DNA of 64,000 nucleotides from Hordeum vulgare subsp. vulgare (taxonomy: Eukaryota; Streptophyta; Magnoliopsida; Poales; Poaceae), in the NCBI RefSeq assembly GCF_904849725.1, contig NC_058520.1:322721186-322785185 (forward strand), in the 5' to 3' direction. Every line of letters starts with the position of its first letter. The first letter of the stretch is position 1. The notes under the pieces are model-generated. The model saw nothing but the letters and a program-made list of their open reading frames with translations. It searched no databases and had not been told where the DNA came from. Of the stretch, positions 45,745 through 57,038 are shown in pieces. The translations under genes and the position numbers were made by a program.

Positions 45745-47573
45745 TGCTGGGGAACGTCTCATGGGAAAAAAATTCCTAAGCGCACGAGGACCTATCATGG
45801 TGATGTCCATCTACGAGAGGGGATTTCCGATCTACGTACCCTTTTAGATCGCACACCAGAAGCGTTAGTGAACGCGGTTGATGTAGTGGAACGTCCTAAC
45901 GTCCCTCGATCTGCCCCACGAACCGTCCCACGAACCGTCCCGCGATCCGTCCCACGATCTACTGCTGAACGGACGGCACCTCCGCGTTCAGCACACGTAC
46001 AGCTCGACGATGATGTCGGCCTTCTTGATCCAGCAAGAGAGACGGAGAGGTAGATGAGTTCTCCGGCAGCGTGACGGCACTCCGGAGGTTGGTGGTGATC
46101 TAATCTCAGCAGGGCTCTGCCCGAGCTCCGCAGAAACGCGATCTAGAGGTAAAACCATGGAGGTATGTGGTCGGGCTGCCTTGGAAACGTTGTCTCAAAT
46201 CAGCCCTAATAGCTCCACATATATAGGAGGAGGGGAGGGGAGGCTTGCCTTGAGGCTCAAGGAGCCCCAAGGGATGCGCCACCACGGGAGGAGGAGTCCT
46301 CCTCCAATCCTAGTCCAACTAGGATGGGAAGGTGGAGTCCTTCTCTCCTTTCCCACCTCCTTTTTTTTTCTTTTCTCTTTGATTTTCTATCTATGGCGCA
46401 TAGGTCCTTCTTGGGCTGTCCCACCAGCCCACCAAGGGCCGGTGCTCCACCCCCAAGGCCTATGGGCTTCCACGGGGTGGGCTGCCCCCCCCCCCCCCGG
46501 TGAACACCCGGAACCCATTCGTCATTCCCGGTACATTCCCGGTAACTCCGAAAACCTTCCGGTAATCAAATGAGGTCATCCTATATATCAATCTTCGTTT
46601 CTGGACCATTCCGGAAACCCTCGTGACGTCCGTGATCTCATCCGGGACTCCGAACAACATTCGGTAACCAACCATATAACTCAAATACGCATAAAACAAC
46701 GTCGAACCTTAAGTGTGCACACCCTGCGGGTTCGAGAACTATGTAGACATGACCCGAGTGACTCCTTGGTCAATATACAATAGCGGTACCTGGATGACCA
46801 TATTGGATCCCACATATTCTACGAATATCTTATCATTTGAACCTCAGTGCCAGGGATTCATATAATCCCGTATGTCATTCCCTTTGTCCTTCGGTATGTC
46901 ACTTGCCCGACATTCGATCATCAGTATCCGCATACCTATTTCAATCTCGTTTACCGGCAAGTCTCTTTACTCGTTCCATAATACAAGATCCCGCAACTTA
47001 CACTAAGTTACATTGCTTGCAAGGCTTGTGTGTGATGTTGTATTACTGAGTGGGCCCCAAGATACCTCTCCGTCACACGGAGTGACAAATCCTAGTCTCG
47101 ATCCATACTAACTCAACGAACACCTTCGGAGATACCTGTAGAGCATCTTTATAGTCACCCAGTTACGTTGCGACGTTTGATACACACAAAGCATTCCTCC
47201 CGTGTGAGTGAATTATATGATCTCATGGTCATAGGAACAAATACTTGACACGCAGAAAATAGTAGCAACAAAATGACACGATCAACATGCTACATCTATT
47301 AGTTTGGGTCTAGTCCATCACATGATTCTCCTAATGACCTGATCCAGTTATCAAGCAACAACACCTTGTACATAGTCAGAAGACCCTGACTATCTTTGAT
47401 CAACTGGCTAGCCAACTAGAGGATTGCTAGGGACAATGTTTTGTCTATGTATCCACACATGTATATAAGTCTTCATTCAATACAATTATAGCATGGATAA
47501 TAAACGATTATCTTGATACAGGAATTATAATAATAACTATATTTATTATTGCCTCTAGGGAATAATTCCAACA
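45745..47573 (-). mobile_element. Angela/BARE-type copia solo LTR, TSD TTCTC
   Basis: The left edge is TGCTGGGGAACGTCTC and the right edge CTAGGGAATAATTCCAACA. On the minus strand it begins TGTTGGAATTATTCCCTAG. TTCTC flanks it at 45740-45744 and 47574-47578. Length is 1829 bp. A TATA-like CACATATATAGG lies at about 46208-46219 and a 15-base C run near 46487. It lies in the leader of the gag-protease element, the deepest insertion in the nest. Confidence 0.93.
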
Positions 47574-47579
47574 TTCTCC

Positions 47580-47597
47580 TCCCCGGCAACGGCGCCA
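47580..47597 (-). other. Primer binding site, Asp-tRNA, perfect
   Basis: The + strand reads TCCCCGGCAACGGCGCCA, identical to the 3' end of plant tRNA-Asp, ten bases from the LTR at 47608. Confidence 0.9.
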
Positions 47598-47607
47598 GAA
47601 CTGCTTC

Positions 47608-49240
47608 TGATGTCAGCTATGCTAATGCACAAAAGTCCTTCCAATGGCGCCAGAAACAGGTGTGTCGACGGCACCAGGAATCCTTCAGCTGCGGCTACGC
47701 CTTAAGGGACTTCCTAGGCAAGTATGCAAAGGATTTCCCCCGTGGCCTTGGAGCCTTGCGTTGGTGTTCCCTTGAAGCGGAAAGGGTGATGTAGCTCAGT
47801 GACGGTAAGTATTTCCCTCAGTTTGAGAACCAAGGTATCAATCCGGTGGAGGAATATCACAAGATCCTGCAAAAACACAAAAGCTTGCTCCCAATGCTAT
47901 GAAGGGGTTGTCAATCCCTTATAGATTGTTTGCCAAGTGAGAACTGAAGGCAACAAAGTAACAAAGAAAAGTAAAAGCGGAGGTGTAAACGATGGATGTG
48001 AATAGACCCGGGGGCCGTAGTATTTACTAGTGGCTTCTCTCATGAAAGCAAGTAGACTATGGGTGAACAAATTACTGTCGAGCAATTGATAGAACCGTGC
48101 AAAGTCGTGACGTTATCTATGCAATGATTATATCTATAGTCATCACGTCCAAAACAAGTAGACCGATACTTTCTGCATCTACTACTATTACTCCACACGT
48201 CGACCGCTATCCAGCATGCATCTAGTGTATTAAGTCCATAAGAACAGAGTAACGCCTTAAGAAAAATGACATGATGTAGAGGGATAATCTCAAACCAATG
48301 ATAAAAACCCCATCTTTTTACCCTTGATGGAAACTACTTGATGTGTGCCTTGCTGCCCCTACTGTCACTGGGAAAGATCACCACATTGTAGAACCCAAAA
48401 CCAAGCACTTCTCCCATTGCAAGAATCATAGATCTAGTTGGCCAAACAAAACCCAAGACTCAGAGAGACATACAAGCATATCAAATCATGCATATAAGAA
48501 ATCAGCAAAGACTCAAATATATATCATAGATAATCTGATCACAAATCCACAATTCATCGGATCTCGACAAACACACCGCCAAAGAAGATTACATTGGATA
48601 GATCTCCGTGAAGATCATGGAGAACTTTGTATTGAAAATCCAAGAGAGAGAAGAAGCCATCTAGCTACTAACTACGGACCCGTAGGTCTGAAGTGAACTA
48701 CTCACGAGTCATTGGAGGGGCGATGATGATGATGATGAAGAAGCCCTCAAACTCCAAAGTCCCCTTCGGCAGGGCGCCGGGAAGGGTCTCCAGATGAGAT
48801 CTCATGAAAACGTAAGCTTGCGGCGACGAAAAAGTATTTTCGAGGCTCCCCTGATTTTTTGCGGAATATTTGAGAATTTATAGGCTAAAGACCTAGGTCA
48901 GGGGGCGGCCAGGGAGGCCACAAGCCTGCCCATCGCCGCCTCCCCCCTAGTGGCGGAGTGGGGGCTTGTGGGCTCCATGGAGCCCACCTGGCTTGGCCCA
49001 AAATCCCCCTGGTCTTCTTCCGTTCGGGAAAAAATCATTTCGGGGTTTTTCTTCCGTTTGGACTCGTTCCAAAATCAGATCTGAAAAGAGTCAAAAACAC
49101 GGAAAAAACAGGAACTGGCACTTGGCACTGAATTAATAAGTTAGTCCCAAAAAAGATATAAAAGGTACATAAAACAACCAAAGAAGACAAGATAACAGCA
49201 TGCAACCATCAAAAATTATAGATACGTTTGAGACGTATCA
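47608..49240 (-). repeat. 5' LTR of the gag-protease element
   Basis: It starts TGATGTCAGCTATGCTAATG and ends GTTTGAGACGTATCA (1633 bp). TCATG follows. Confidence 0.93.
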
Positions 49241-49245
49241 TCATG

Positions 49246-49946
49246 CTAATTGTAGTTATGTGAATTTGGTATTCGTTCGATATTTTGATGTGTTGTATGT
49301 TGTTTTCACTCTAGTGGTGTTATGTGAACGTCCACTACATAAGACTTCACCATTATTTGGGCCTAGAAGAAGGCATTGGGAAGTAGTAAGTAGATGATGG
49401 GTTGCTATACTGACAGAAGCTTAAACCCTAGTTTATGCGTTGCTTCGTAAGGGGCTGATTTGGATCCACTAGTTTAATGATATGGTTAGCCTTTGTCTTA
49501 ATTCTTCTTTCATAGTTGCGGATGCTTGCGAGAGGGGTTAATCATAAGTGATATGCTTGTCCAAGTAAGGGCGGTACCCAAGTGCCAGTCCACCCACATA
49601 TCAAACTATCAAAGTAATGAACGTGAATCATATGAACATGATGAAAACTAGCATGACAGAAATTCCCGTGTGTCCTCGGGAGCGTTTTTCCTCCTATAAG
49701 ACTTTGTCCAGGCTTGTCACTTGCTACAAAAGGGATTGGGCCACTTTGATGCACCGTTGCTACTTTTGTTACTTGTTGCTTGCTACGAATCATCTCACCA
49801 TACAATCACTTGTTACCGATAATTTCAGTGCTTGCAGACATTACCTTGCTGAAAACCACTTGTCAGATCCTTCTGCTCCTCATTGCGTTCGACACTCTTA
49901 CTTATTGAAAGGACTACGATTGATCCCCTATACTTGTGGGTCATCA
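49246..49946 (+). repeat. 5' LTR of the Athila element, right part
   Basis: It resumes after the TSD copy at 49241-49245 with CTAATTGTAGTTATGTGAA and ends ATACTTGTGGGTCATCA. It parallels 57863-58563 of the 3' LTR. Confidence 0.93.
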
Positions 49947-49957
49947 AGACTCTTTTC

Positions 49958-49975
49958 TGGCGCCGTTGCCGGGGA
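49958..49975 (+). other. Primer binding site, Asp-tRNA, perfect
   Basis: TGGCGCCGTTGCCGGGGA begins eleven bases after the LTR end. It is complementary to the 3' end of plant tRNA-Asp. Confidence 0.9.
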
Positions 49976-50052
49976 GGTAAGCACCTTTGGTAAGTGGAAA
50001 TTGGTAAGGAAACATTCATATAGTGTGCTGAAATTTATTGTCACTTGTCACT

Positions 50053-50705
50053 ATGGATACTAATCCTTTGAGGGGCTTGTTCGGGGTATCTTCACCTCAA
50101 ACGGAAGCACAAAGAGTTGCTCCTTAACCTGCTGCACCTACTGAAAATATTTGCTTTGAATTTCCTTCGGGTATGCTTGAGAAACTACTGGCTAATCCTT
50201 TTACACGAGATGGAACATCACATCCAAACTTGCATCTAATCTATGTAGATGAAGTTTGTGGTTTATTTAAGCTTGCAGGTTTGCCCGAGGATGAGGTCAA
50301 GAATAAGGTATTTCCTTTATATTTGAAGGATAAGGCATTGACATGGTATAGGCTATGTGATGATACTGGATCATGGGACTACAATCGGTTGAAATTGGAA
50401 TTTCATCAAAAGTTTTATCCTATGCATTTAGTACATCGTGATCGGAATTATATTTATAATTTTTGGCCTCGTGACAGAGAAAGCATCGCTCCAGCTTGGG
50501 GAGGCTTAAATCAATGTTACATTCATGCCCCAATCATGAGCTCTTGAGAGAAATTATCATTCAGAACTTTTATGCTCGCCTTTCTCATGATGATCGCACC
50601 ATGCTTGATACTTCCTGTACCGGTTCTTTTATGAAGAGAGATATTGACTTCCAATGGAATTTATTGGAGAGAATTAAATGCAACTTTGAAGATTGGGAGC
50701 TTTAA
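50053..50705 (+). pseudogene. Athila gag
   Basis: The ATG at 50053 opens MDTNPLRGLFGVSSPQTEAQ, with a TAA at about 50125 where Gln is expected. The capsid region follows with FTRDGTSHPNLHLIYVDEVC, LYLKDKALTWYRLCDDTGSW and KLEFHQKFYPMHLVHRDRN. A frame change at about 50500 moves to a second frame ending NLLERIKCNFEDWEL at 50705. The protein would form the particle. A further long frame from 50724 continues as the gag C-terminus and protease. Confidence 0.87.
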
Positions 50706-50723
50706 GAAGGTAAGGAGTCAGGT

Positions 50724-53700
50724 ATGAATTTTCAGTTTGCTTGCGTTAAATCCTTTGCTGAAACGAATACTTTTTGTGACTTTGAGATAGTAGCTTCACT
50801 GTGTGAATCATTTGCTGCTCATGTTGATCTCCCCAAATATAAGTGGTTTAAATATCATCCTCCTTTAGAAGTCAATGTAGTTAAACCCAATCCAGTTGAA
50901 GAGAGAGTCATTGTCTATAATGATCCTGTTGTTCCCAGTGCTTACATTGAGAAATCACCTTTCCCTGTTAGTATAAAGGATCATTCTAAAGCTTCAACTG
51001 TGATACGTAGAGGCTACATTAGAACACCTACACCCCCTGAGAAAATTAGAGTTGAACCTAGCAGTGCTATTATCAAAGATATTTTCGACGATGTTGAGGG
51101 ACATAATATTCACTTCTGTGAAGATGCTGCTAGAATTGCTAAACCTCACGTTAGAGACAAACATAGGCCTGTTGTTGGCACGCCTATTGTTTCTGTTAAG
51201 ATAGGAGATCATTGCTATCATGCTTTATGTGACGTGGGTGCTAGTGTTAGTGCAATACCTCAATCCTTACATGATGAAATCAAAGACGAGATTGCACCTA
51301 TTGAGATAGAACCTATTGATGTCACTATTCAGCTTGCCAATAGAGATACTATCTGCCCTGTGGGAATTATTAGGGACGTTGAAGTCTTATGTGGTAAAAC
51401 AAGGTATCCTGCTGATTTCCTCGTTCTTGCTACCACCCAAGATAGCTTTTGTCCCATCATATTTGGCAGACCTTTTCTCAATACCGTCAATGCTCATATT
51501 GATTGTGAGAAGCAAACCGTCACTGTTGGCTTTGAAGGTGTGTCACATGAGTTCTATTTCTCCAAGTTTGGTAGACAACCTCATGAAAAGGAGTTGCCTA
51601 GTAAGGATGAAATTATTGCCTTAGCTTCTATTGATGTGCCTCCTACTGATCCCTTAGAGCAATACTTGCTTGAGCATGAAAATGATATGCATATGGATGA
51701 AAGGGATGAGATAGATAGAGTTGTCTTAGAACAATATCCTATCCTTAAGAATAATTTGCATGTTGAACTGCTTGGGGATCCACCCCCACCAAAGGGTGAT
51801 CTTGTGTTCGAGCTTAAACAGTTGCCTGATACTCTTAAGTATGCTTATCTTGATGAAAAAGAGATATATCATTTTCTTATTAGTGCTAGCCTCTTAGAAC
51901 ATGAAGAAAATAAGTTACTAAAAACTCTAAGGAAGCACCGTGCTGCTATTCGATATACTCTTGATGATCATAAGGGCATTAGTCCCACTCTATGCGAGCA
52001 CAAGTTAAAACTGATCCTGATTTCAAACCAGTTGATGATCATCAAAGGAGATTGAGTCCTAAGATGAAAGAAGTAGTGAGAAATGAAATACTAAAGCTCC
52101 TGGAGGCAGGTATTATCTATCATGTTGCTCATAGCGATTGGGTGAGTCCGGTGCATTGCGTCCCTAAGAAGGGAGGCATTACCGTTGTCCCTAATGATAA
52201 CGATGAATTGATCCCATAGAGGATTATTACTGGTTATAGGATGGTGATCGATTTTAGGAAATTGAATAAAGCCACTAGGAAAGATCATTACCCTTTGCCT
52301 TTTATCGACCAAATGCTAGAAAAACTGTCTAAACACACACACTTCTACTTTCTAGACGGTTATTCTGGTTTCTCCCAAATACCAGTTGCACAATCTGATC
52401 AGGAGAAAACCACTTTCACCTGCTCTTTCGGTACCTTTGCTTATAGACGCATGCCTTTTGGCTTATGTAATGCACCTGCCACTTTTCAAAGATGCACGAT
52501 GGCTATATTCTCTGACTTTTGTGAAAAGATTGTTGAGGTTTTCATGGATGACTTCTCCGTTTACGGGTCTTCTTTTGATGATTGCCTCAGCAACCTTGAT
52601 TGAATCTTGTAGAGATGCAAAGACACCAATCTTGTCTTGAATTGGGAGAAGTTCCACTTTATGGTTAATGAAGGCATCGTCCTAGGACATAAAATTTCTG
52701 AAAGAGGTATTGAAGTCGATAAGGCTAAGGTTGATGCAATAGAAAAAATGCCATACCCACAGATATCAAAGGTATAAGAAGTTTCCTTGGTCATGCTGGT
52801 TTCTATAGAAGGTTCATTAAAGACTTCTCTAAGATTTCTAGGCCTCTTACCAATCTCTTGCAAAAGGATATTCCTTTTGTTTTTGACGATGATTGTGAGG
52901 AAGCCTTCGAAATACTTAAGAAGGCTTTGATAACTGCACCTATTGTTCAACCACCTGATTGGAACTTACCTTTTGAAATCATGTGAGATGCTAGTGATTA
53001 TGCTGTTGGTGTTGTTCTAGGGCAAAGAGTTGATAAGAAGTTGAATGTTATTCACTAAGCTAGTAAAACTCTAGACAGTACCCAAGGAAACTATGCTACT
53101 ACGGAAAAGAATTTTTTAGCAGTCGTGTTTGCATGTGAAAAGTTCAGGTCTTACATAGTTGATTCCAAAGTCACTATTCACACTGATCATGCTGCTATTA
53201 AGTACCTCATGGAGAAGAAGGACGCTAAACCTAGACTTATCAGATGGGTTCTCTTGCTACAAGAATTTGATTTGCACGTTGTCGACAGGAAGGGTGCTGA
53301 TAGCCCCATAGCAGATAACTTGTCTACGTTGGAGAACATTCTTGATGACCCACAACCTATTGGGGATAGCTTTCCCGATGGGCGATTGAATGTCATCAAT
53401 GCTTCACGTAGTGCACCGTGGTATGCTGATTATGCAAACCATATTGTTGCCAAATATATACCACCTAGTTTCACATATCAGAAAAAGAAGAAATTCTTCT
53501 TTGACTTGAGACATTACTTTTGGGATGATCCTCCCCTTTATAAGGAAGGAGTAGATGGTGTTATTAGACGTTGTGTACCTAAACATGAATAGGGACAGAT
53601 CCTACAGAAGTGTCACTCTGAGGCCTACGGAGGACACCATGCGGGAGATAGAACTGCACACAAGGTATTGCAATCCGGTTTATATTGGCCCACTCTCTTC

Positions 53701-54739
53701 ATGGATGCCCGTTAGTTTGTCTTGTCTTGTGACGAATGTCAAAGAATAGGTAATATTAGTAAACGTTAGGAAATGCCTATGAACTATTCACTTGTCATTG
53801 AACCATTTGATGTCTGGGGCTTTTGATTATATGGGACCTTTTCCAAAATCCAATGGGTATACTCATATCCTAGTTGTTGTTGATTATGTCACTAAGTGGG
53901 TAGAAGCTATCCCCACTAGTAGTGTTGATCACAACGCCTCTATCAGGATGCTTAAGGAAGTTATCTTCCCTAGATTTGGAGTCCATAGATATCTAATGAC
54001 CGACGGTGGTTCACATTTCATTCATGGTGCTTTCCGTAAAACGCTTGCTAAGTATGATGTCAACCATAGAATTGCGTCTCCCTATCACCCTTAGTCCAGT
54101 GGTCAAGTAGAGCTAAGCAATAGAGAGATTAAATTGATTCTGCAAAAGACTGTCAACAGGTCCAGAAAGAATTGGTCTAAGAAGCTCGATGATGCATTGT
54201 GGGATTATAGAACTGCCTATAAGAATCCCATGGGCATGTCTCCGTAGAAAATGGTGTACAATAAAGCATGTCATCTACCTCTTGAGTTAGAGCATAAAGC
54301 TTATTGGGCAATCAAAGAGCTCAACTTTGATTTCAAACTTGCTGGTGACAAGAGGTTATTTGACATTAGCTCGCTTGATGAATGGAGAACTCAGGCATAT
54401 GAAAATGCCAAGTTGTTCAAAGAAAAGGTTAAGAGGTGGCATGATAAGAGGATACAAAAGCGTGAGTTCAATGTAGGTGACTATGTCTTGCTATACAATT
54501 CTCGTTTAAGATTTTTTGCAAGCAAGCTTCTCTCTAAATGGGAAGGTCCCTATATTGTTGAGGAAGTTTATTGTTCCGGTGCCAACAAAATCAACAACAC
54601 GGAAGGTAATTGTCCGAGAGTGGTAAACAGGTAGAGAATCGAGCATTACATCTCACGTACTCCCATAAATGTTGAGAGCAACATTATCAATACCATAACT
54701 CCGGAGGAGTACATAAGGGATATTTATCAGCCTGTTTGA
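50724..54739 (+). pseudogene. Athila pol: protease, RT, RNase H, integrase
   Basis: Open codons 50724-52055 hold the gag tail and protease (CDVGASVSAIPQSL near 51230; FCPIIFGRPFLNTVNAHID). RT follows from about 51992 with VVRNEILKLLEAGIIYHVAH, MVIDFRKLNKATRKDHYPLP and FMDDFSVYG (52541). RNase H contains IVQPPDWNLPFEI and [20 protein letters not shown]. Integrase has a His-His-Cys-Cys head (about 53610-53745), then DYMGPFPKSNGYTHILVVVD, LMTDGGSHF and GQVELSNRE, keeping the three acidic residues, with the end near 54739. Stops at 52217, 53590, 54092 and 54245 are TAG where CAG is expected. Frame changes lie near 51995, 52770 and 53800. Confidence 0.9.
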
Positions 54740-55087
54740 GACTCCAAAAACGGGGAGGTATGTGATTCGGTAAGTAAACCGACTCCAAAACTTTTCCCGT
54801 AGCAATTTTCCTCCGTTTTGGAATTTTTGAAAAAATAGAAAAATTTAAAGCAGTCTCGAAAGTGCCCGAGGAGGCGACAAGCCTCCTAGCCCCGGCCTAC
54901 CCCCCTGGCCGGGGATGGAGGGCTTGTGGCCACCTCGTGCGCCTCCCGGACTCCATTTTCGTGCGGAGTACTCCTTGTGGTCTGGAAAAAATCATTATAT
55001 ATTCTCCCGAAAGGTCTGACCTCTGTATCACGCAAATTCCCTCTGTTTTCGTTTCGAGCTTGTTTTCTGCCGCAAAATTAGGGCAAG
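54740..55087 (+). other. Spacer between Athila pol and 3' ORF
   Basis: This is non-coding DNA. Positions 54874-54932 carry a GC-rich inverted repeat (GACAAGCC ... GGCTTGTGG) that closely resembles one in the LTRs of this and related families. It is the only copy I see outside an LTR. Confidence 0.6.
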
Positions 55088-55503
55088 ATGTCTTCCCAAG
55101 ATTCGCAGGGGGAGAGCTATGTGGTAGGTTAACTTGCTAACCCCAAGGTCTATGGGTACTTGGATCCTTATGGCTGGACCACTGAGGAGGAGGAAGATTA
55201 TGATCCCAAGGGGAAGGAGCAAACGAGTTCCGATGAGGAGAAGGCTCCTCTACCTCAAATTGGAGGCACGCATGTGGAGTTCAAGAAGTCGAGCCTCCCC
55301 GACTCAAGAAAGAAGCCCAAGACTTTGTTTATCCCTTATCGTTTCTTGCAGGAGAGTAAGCAGGAATTATGCCAAAGGTGTTGAAGCTTGAAGAGGAAAA
55401 TGGCGATCTGAGGGAGCAGAATTTTATGCTCAAGTGGAAATTAAACAAGCTCAGGACCTCTTCAACAACTCCACCACCATCACCTCCAAAGGAAGACAAC
55501 TGA
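55088..55503 (+). pseudogene. Athila 3' ORF of unknown function
   Basis: The ATG at 55088 gives MSSQDSQGESYVVG and then a TAA. The frame continues with NPKVYGYLDPYGWTTEEEED, KEQTSSDEEKAPLPQIGGTH and LFIPYRFLQESKQELCQR. A one-base frame change near 55377 leads to a predicted coiled coil (LKLEEENGDLREQNFMLKW) and a Pro/Ser tail PPPSPPKEDN ending at a TGA (55501). It sits where some Athila elements carry an envelope-like gene, but I see no signal peptide or membrane segment. The acidic middle and coiled coil suggest a protein-binding role, which is inference. Confidence 0.65.
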
Positions 55504-57020
55504 GCATGGGTATGGTCAATCCCCTTGGCTTGTGCTAAGCTTGGGGGAGTTGCCCCGGTATCGTATCACCATCATATCTTTTGCCTTTACCTTTTATTTT
55601 AGTTTGTTCCTTTTCAGTTTTCTCTTTCTCTCGTAGAATAAAAGTCTTAGTGTTTTAGTCTTGAGTTTTGCTTTGTGTCACCCCCGATGTATTCGAGCTC
55701 GTGAGCCATATAATAAAGAGTGTCTTAGTTGAAGGGCTTTGCCTCTTGCCATGATCAAAATATTGAGAAAGAACAAAAGCATGAAAGATCATGTAGTGAT
55801 CTTATGGGAAGTGATGGCTTCACATATAAAAAGAATGATGATTGAAACTTGTTGAGGGTAGACAAACGTAGACCTTGGTCATTGTTGCAATTAATAGGAA
55901 GTGATAAAGAAGGAGAGGTTCACATATAAATATATCATGCTTGACACCATCTATGATTGTGAACACTCACTAAACTATTTAATGCCTAGAAGTAGATGTT
56001 GGACAAGGATGACAACATAATGAATTGTGTTTGCTTGGTTCCGAACAATGTTATATGATTAGAGATCCCGTAGCATGTGACGATTTCTTCCACCTCATAT
56101 CAGCCAAAACTCCCGCACCAAGTAGAGATACTACTTGTGCATCCATAAACCTTCAACCCAGTTTTGCCATGAGAGTCCACCATACCTACCTATGGATTGA
56201 ATAAGATCCCTCAAGTAAGTTGTCATTAGTGCAAGCAATAAAAATTGCTCCCTAATATGTATGATCTATTAGTGTGTGGAAAATAAGCTTTGTACGAACA
56301 TGTGATGAGGAAGACATAAAAGCGACAGACTGCATAATAAAGTTCTTTATCACAGGAGGCAATATAAAGTGACGTTCCTCCGCACTAAGAGGACACGCAT
56401 CCAAACATCAAAAGTGCATGACAACCTCTGCTTCCCTCTGCGAAGGGCCTATCTTGTACCTTTACTTTTTTCCCTTGAATGAGTCATGGTGATCTTCACC
56501 AATTCCTTGCTTCACCTTTATCTTGGCTAACGTCACATGCTAGGGAAAGATCTATATTCATATGTCAACTTGGAGGTAATTATTCATGAATTATTATTGT
56601 TGACATTACCCTTGAGGTAAGCAGTTGGGAGGCAAAACTATAAGCCCCTATCTTTCTCTGTGTCCAGCTGAAACTTTGATCTCATGAGTACCACATGAGT
56701 AGTAAGAATTGTAGAGAATGACAAGATGATGGAGTATGTGGATTTGCTTTACAAGCTCTTATTTGACTATCTCTGATGTTGTGATAAATTGCAATTGCTT
56801 CCATGACTAAACGCTATCGGTTGTTACTTCTCGGTAAGGTTCTTGATTCATGCTTTACTTGTGAAGAATTTGTCACTTTAGCACGAGAGATTACATGTGG
56901 TATTGTTGTTCTGATCATGATCATGATGCCTGCATGTTCGTATCTTGTTTTGTCGACACCTCTCTCCCTAAACATGTGGTCATGTTTATTGAGCTAGGCT
57001 TTCGCTTGAGGACAAGCGAG
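55504..57020 (+). other. Athila 3' non-coding region
   Basis: About 1.5 kb of AT-rich DNA without a gene. A PPT-like CTAAGCTTGGGGGAGT lies at its start (55535-55550) and the true PPT at its end. The same region appears, diverged, at 11503-13012. Confidence 0.75.
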
Positions 57021-57038
57021 GTCTAAGCTTGGGGGAGT
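57021..57038 (+). other. Polypurine tract of the Athila element
   Basis: GTCTAAGCTTGGGGGAGT lies directly before TGATACGTCC at 57039. Confidence 0.85.

Larger units (their letters stand above)
39240..49240 (-). mobile_element. Non-autonomous Athila-type element with gag and protease only, TSD TCATG
   Basis: The LTRs are 39240-40866 (3') and 47608-49240 (5'). TCATG flanks it at 39235-39239 and 49241-49245. It sits inside the 5' LTR of the Athila element and carries an Angela/BARE solo LTR (45745-47573), so its own length is about 8.2 kb. The primer site (47597-47580) is a perfect Asp-tRNA type. It encodes gag and an aspartic protease (45538-43464) but shows no RT, RNase H or integrase. The LTRs differ at about 9 of the first 270 positions, fewer than in its host, as nesting requires. 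Confidence 0.93.
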
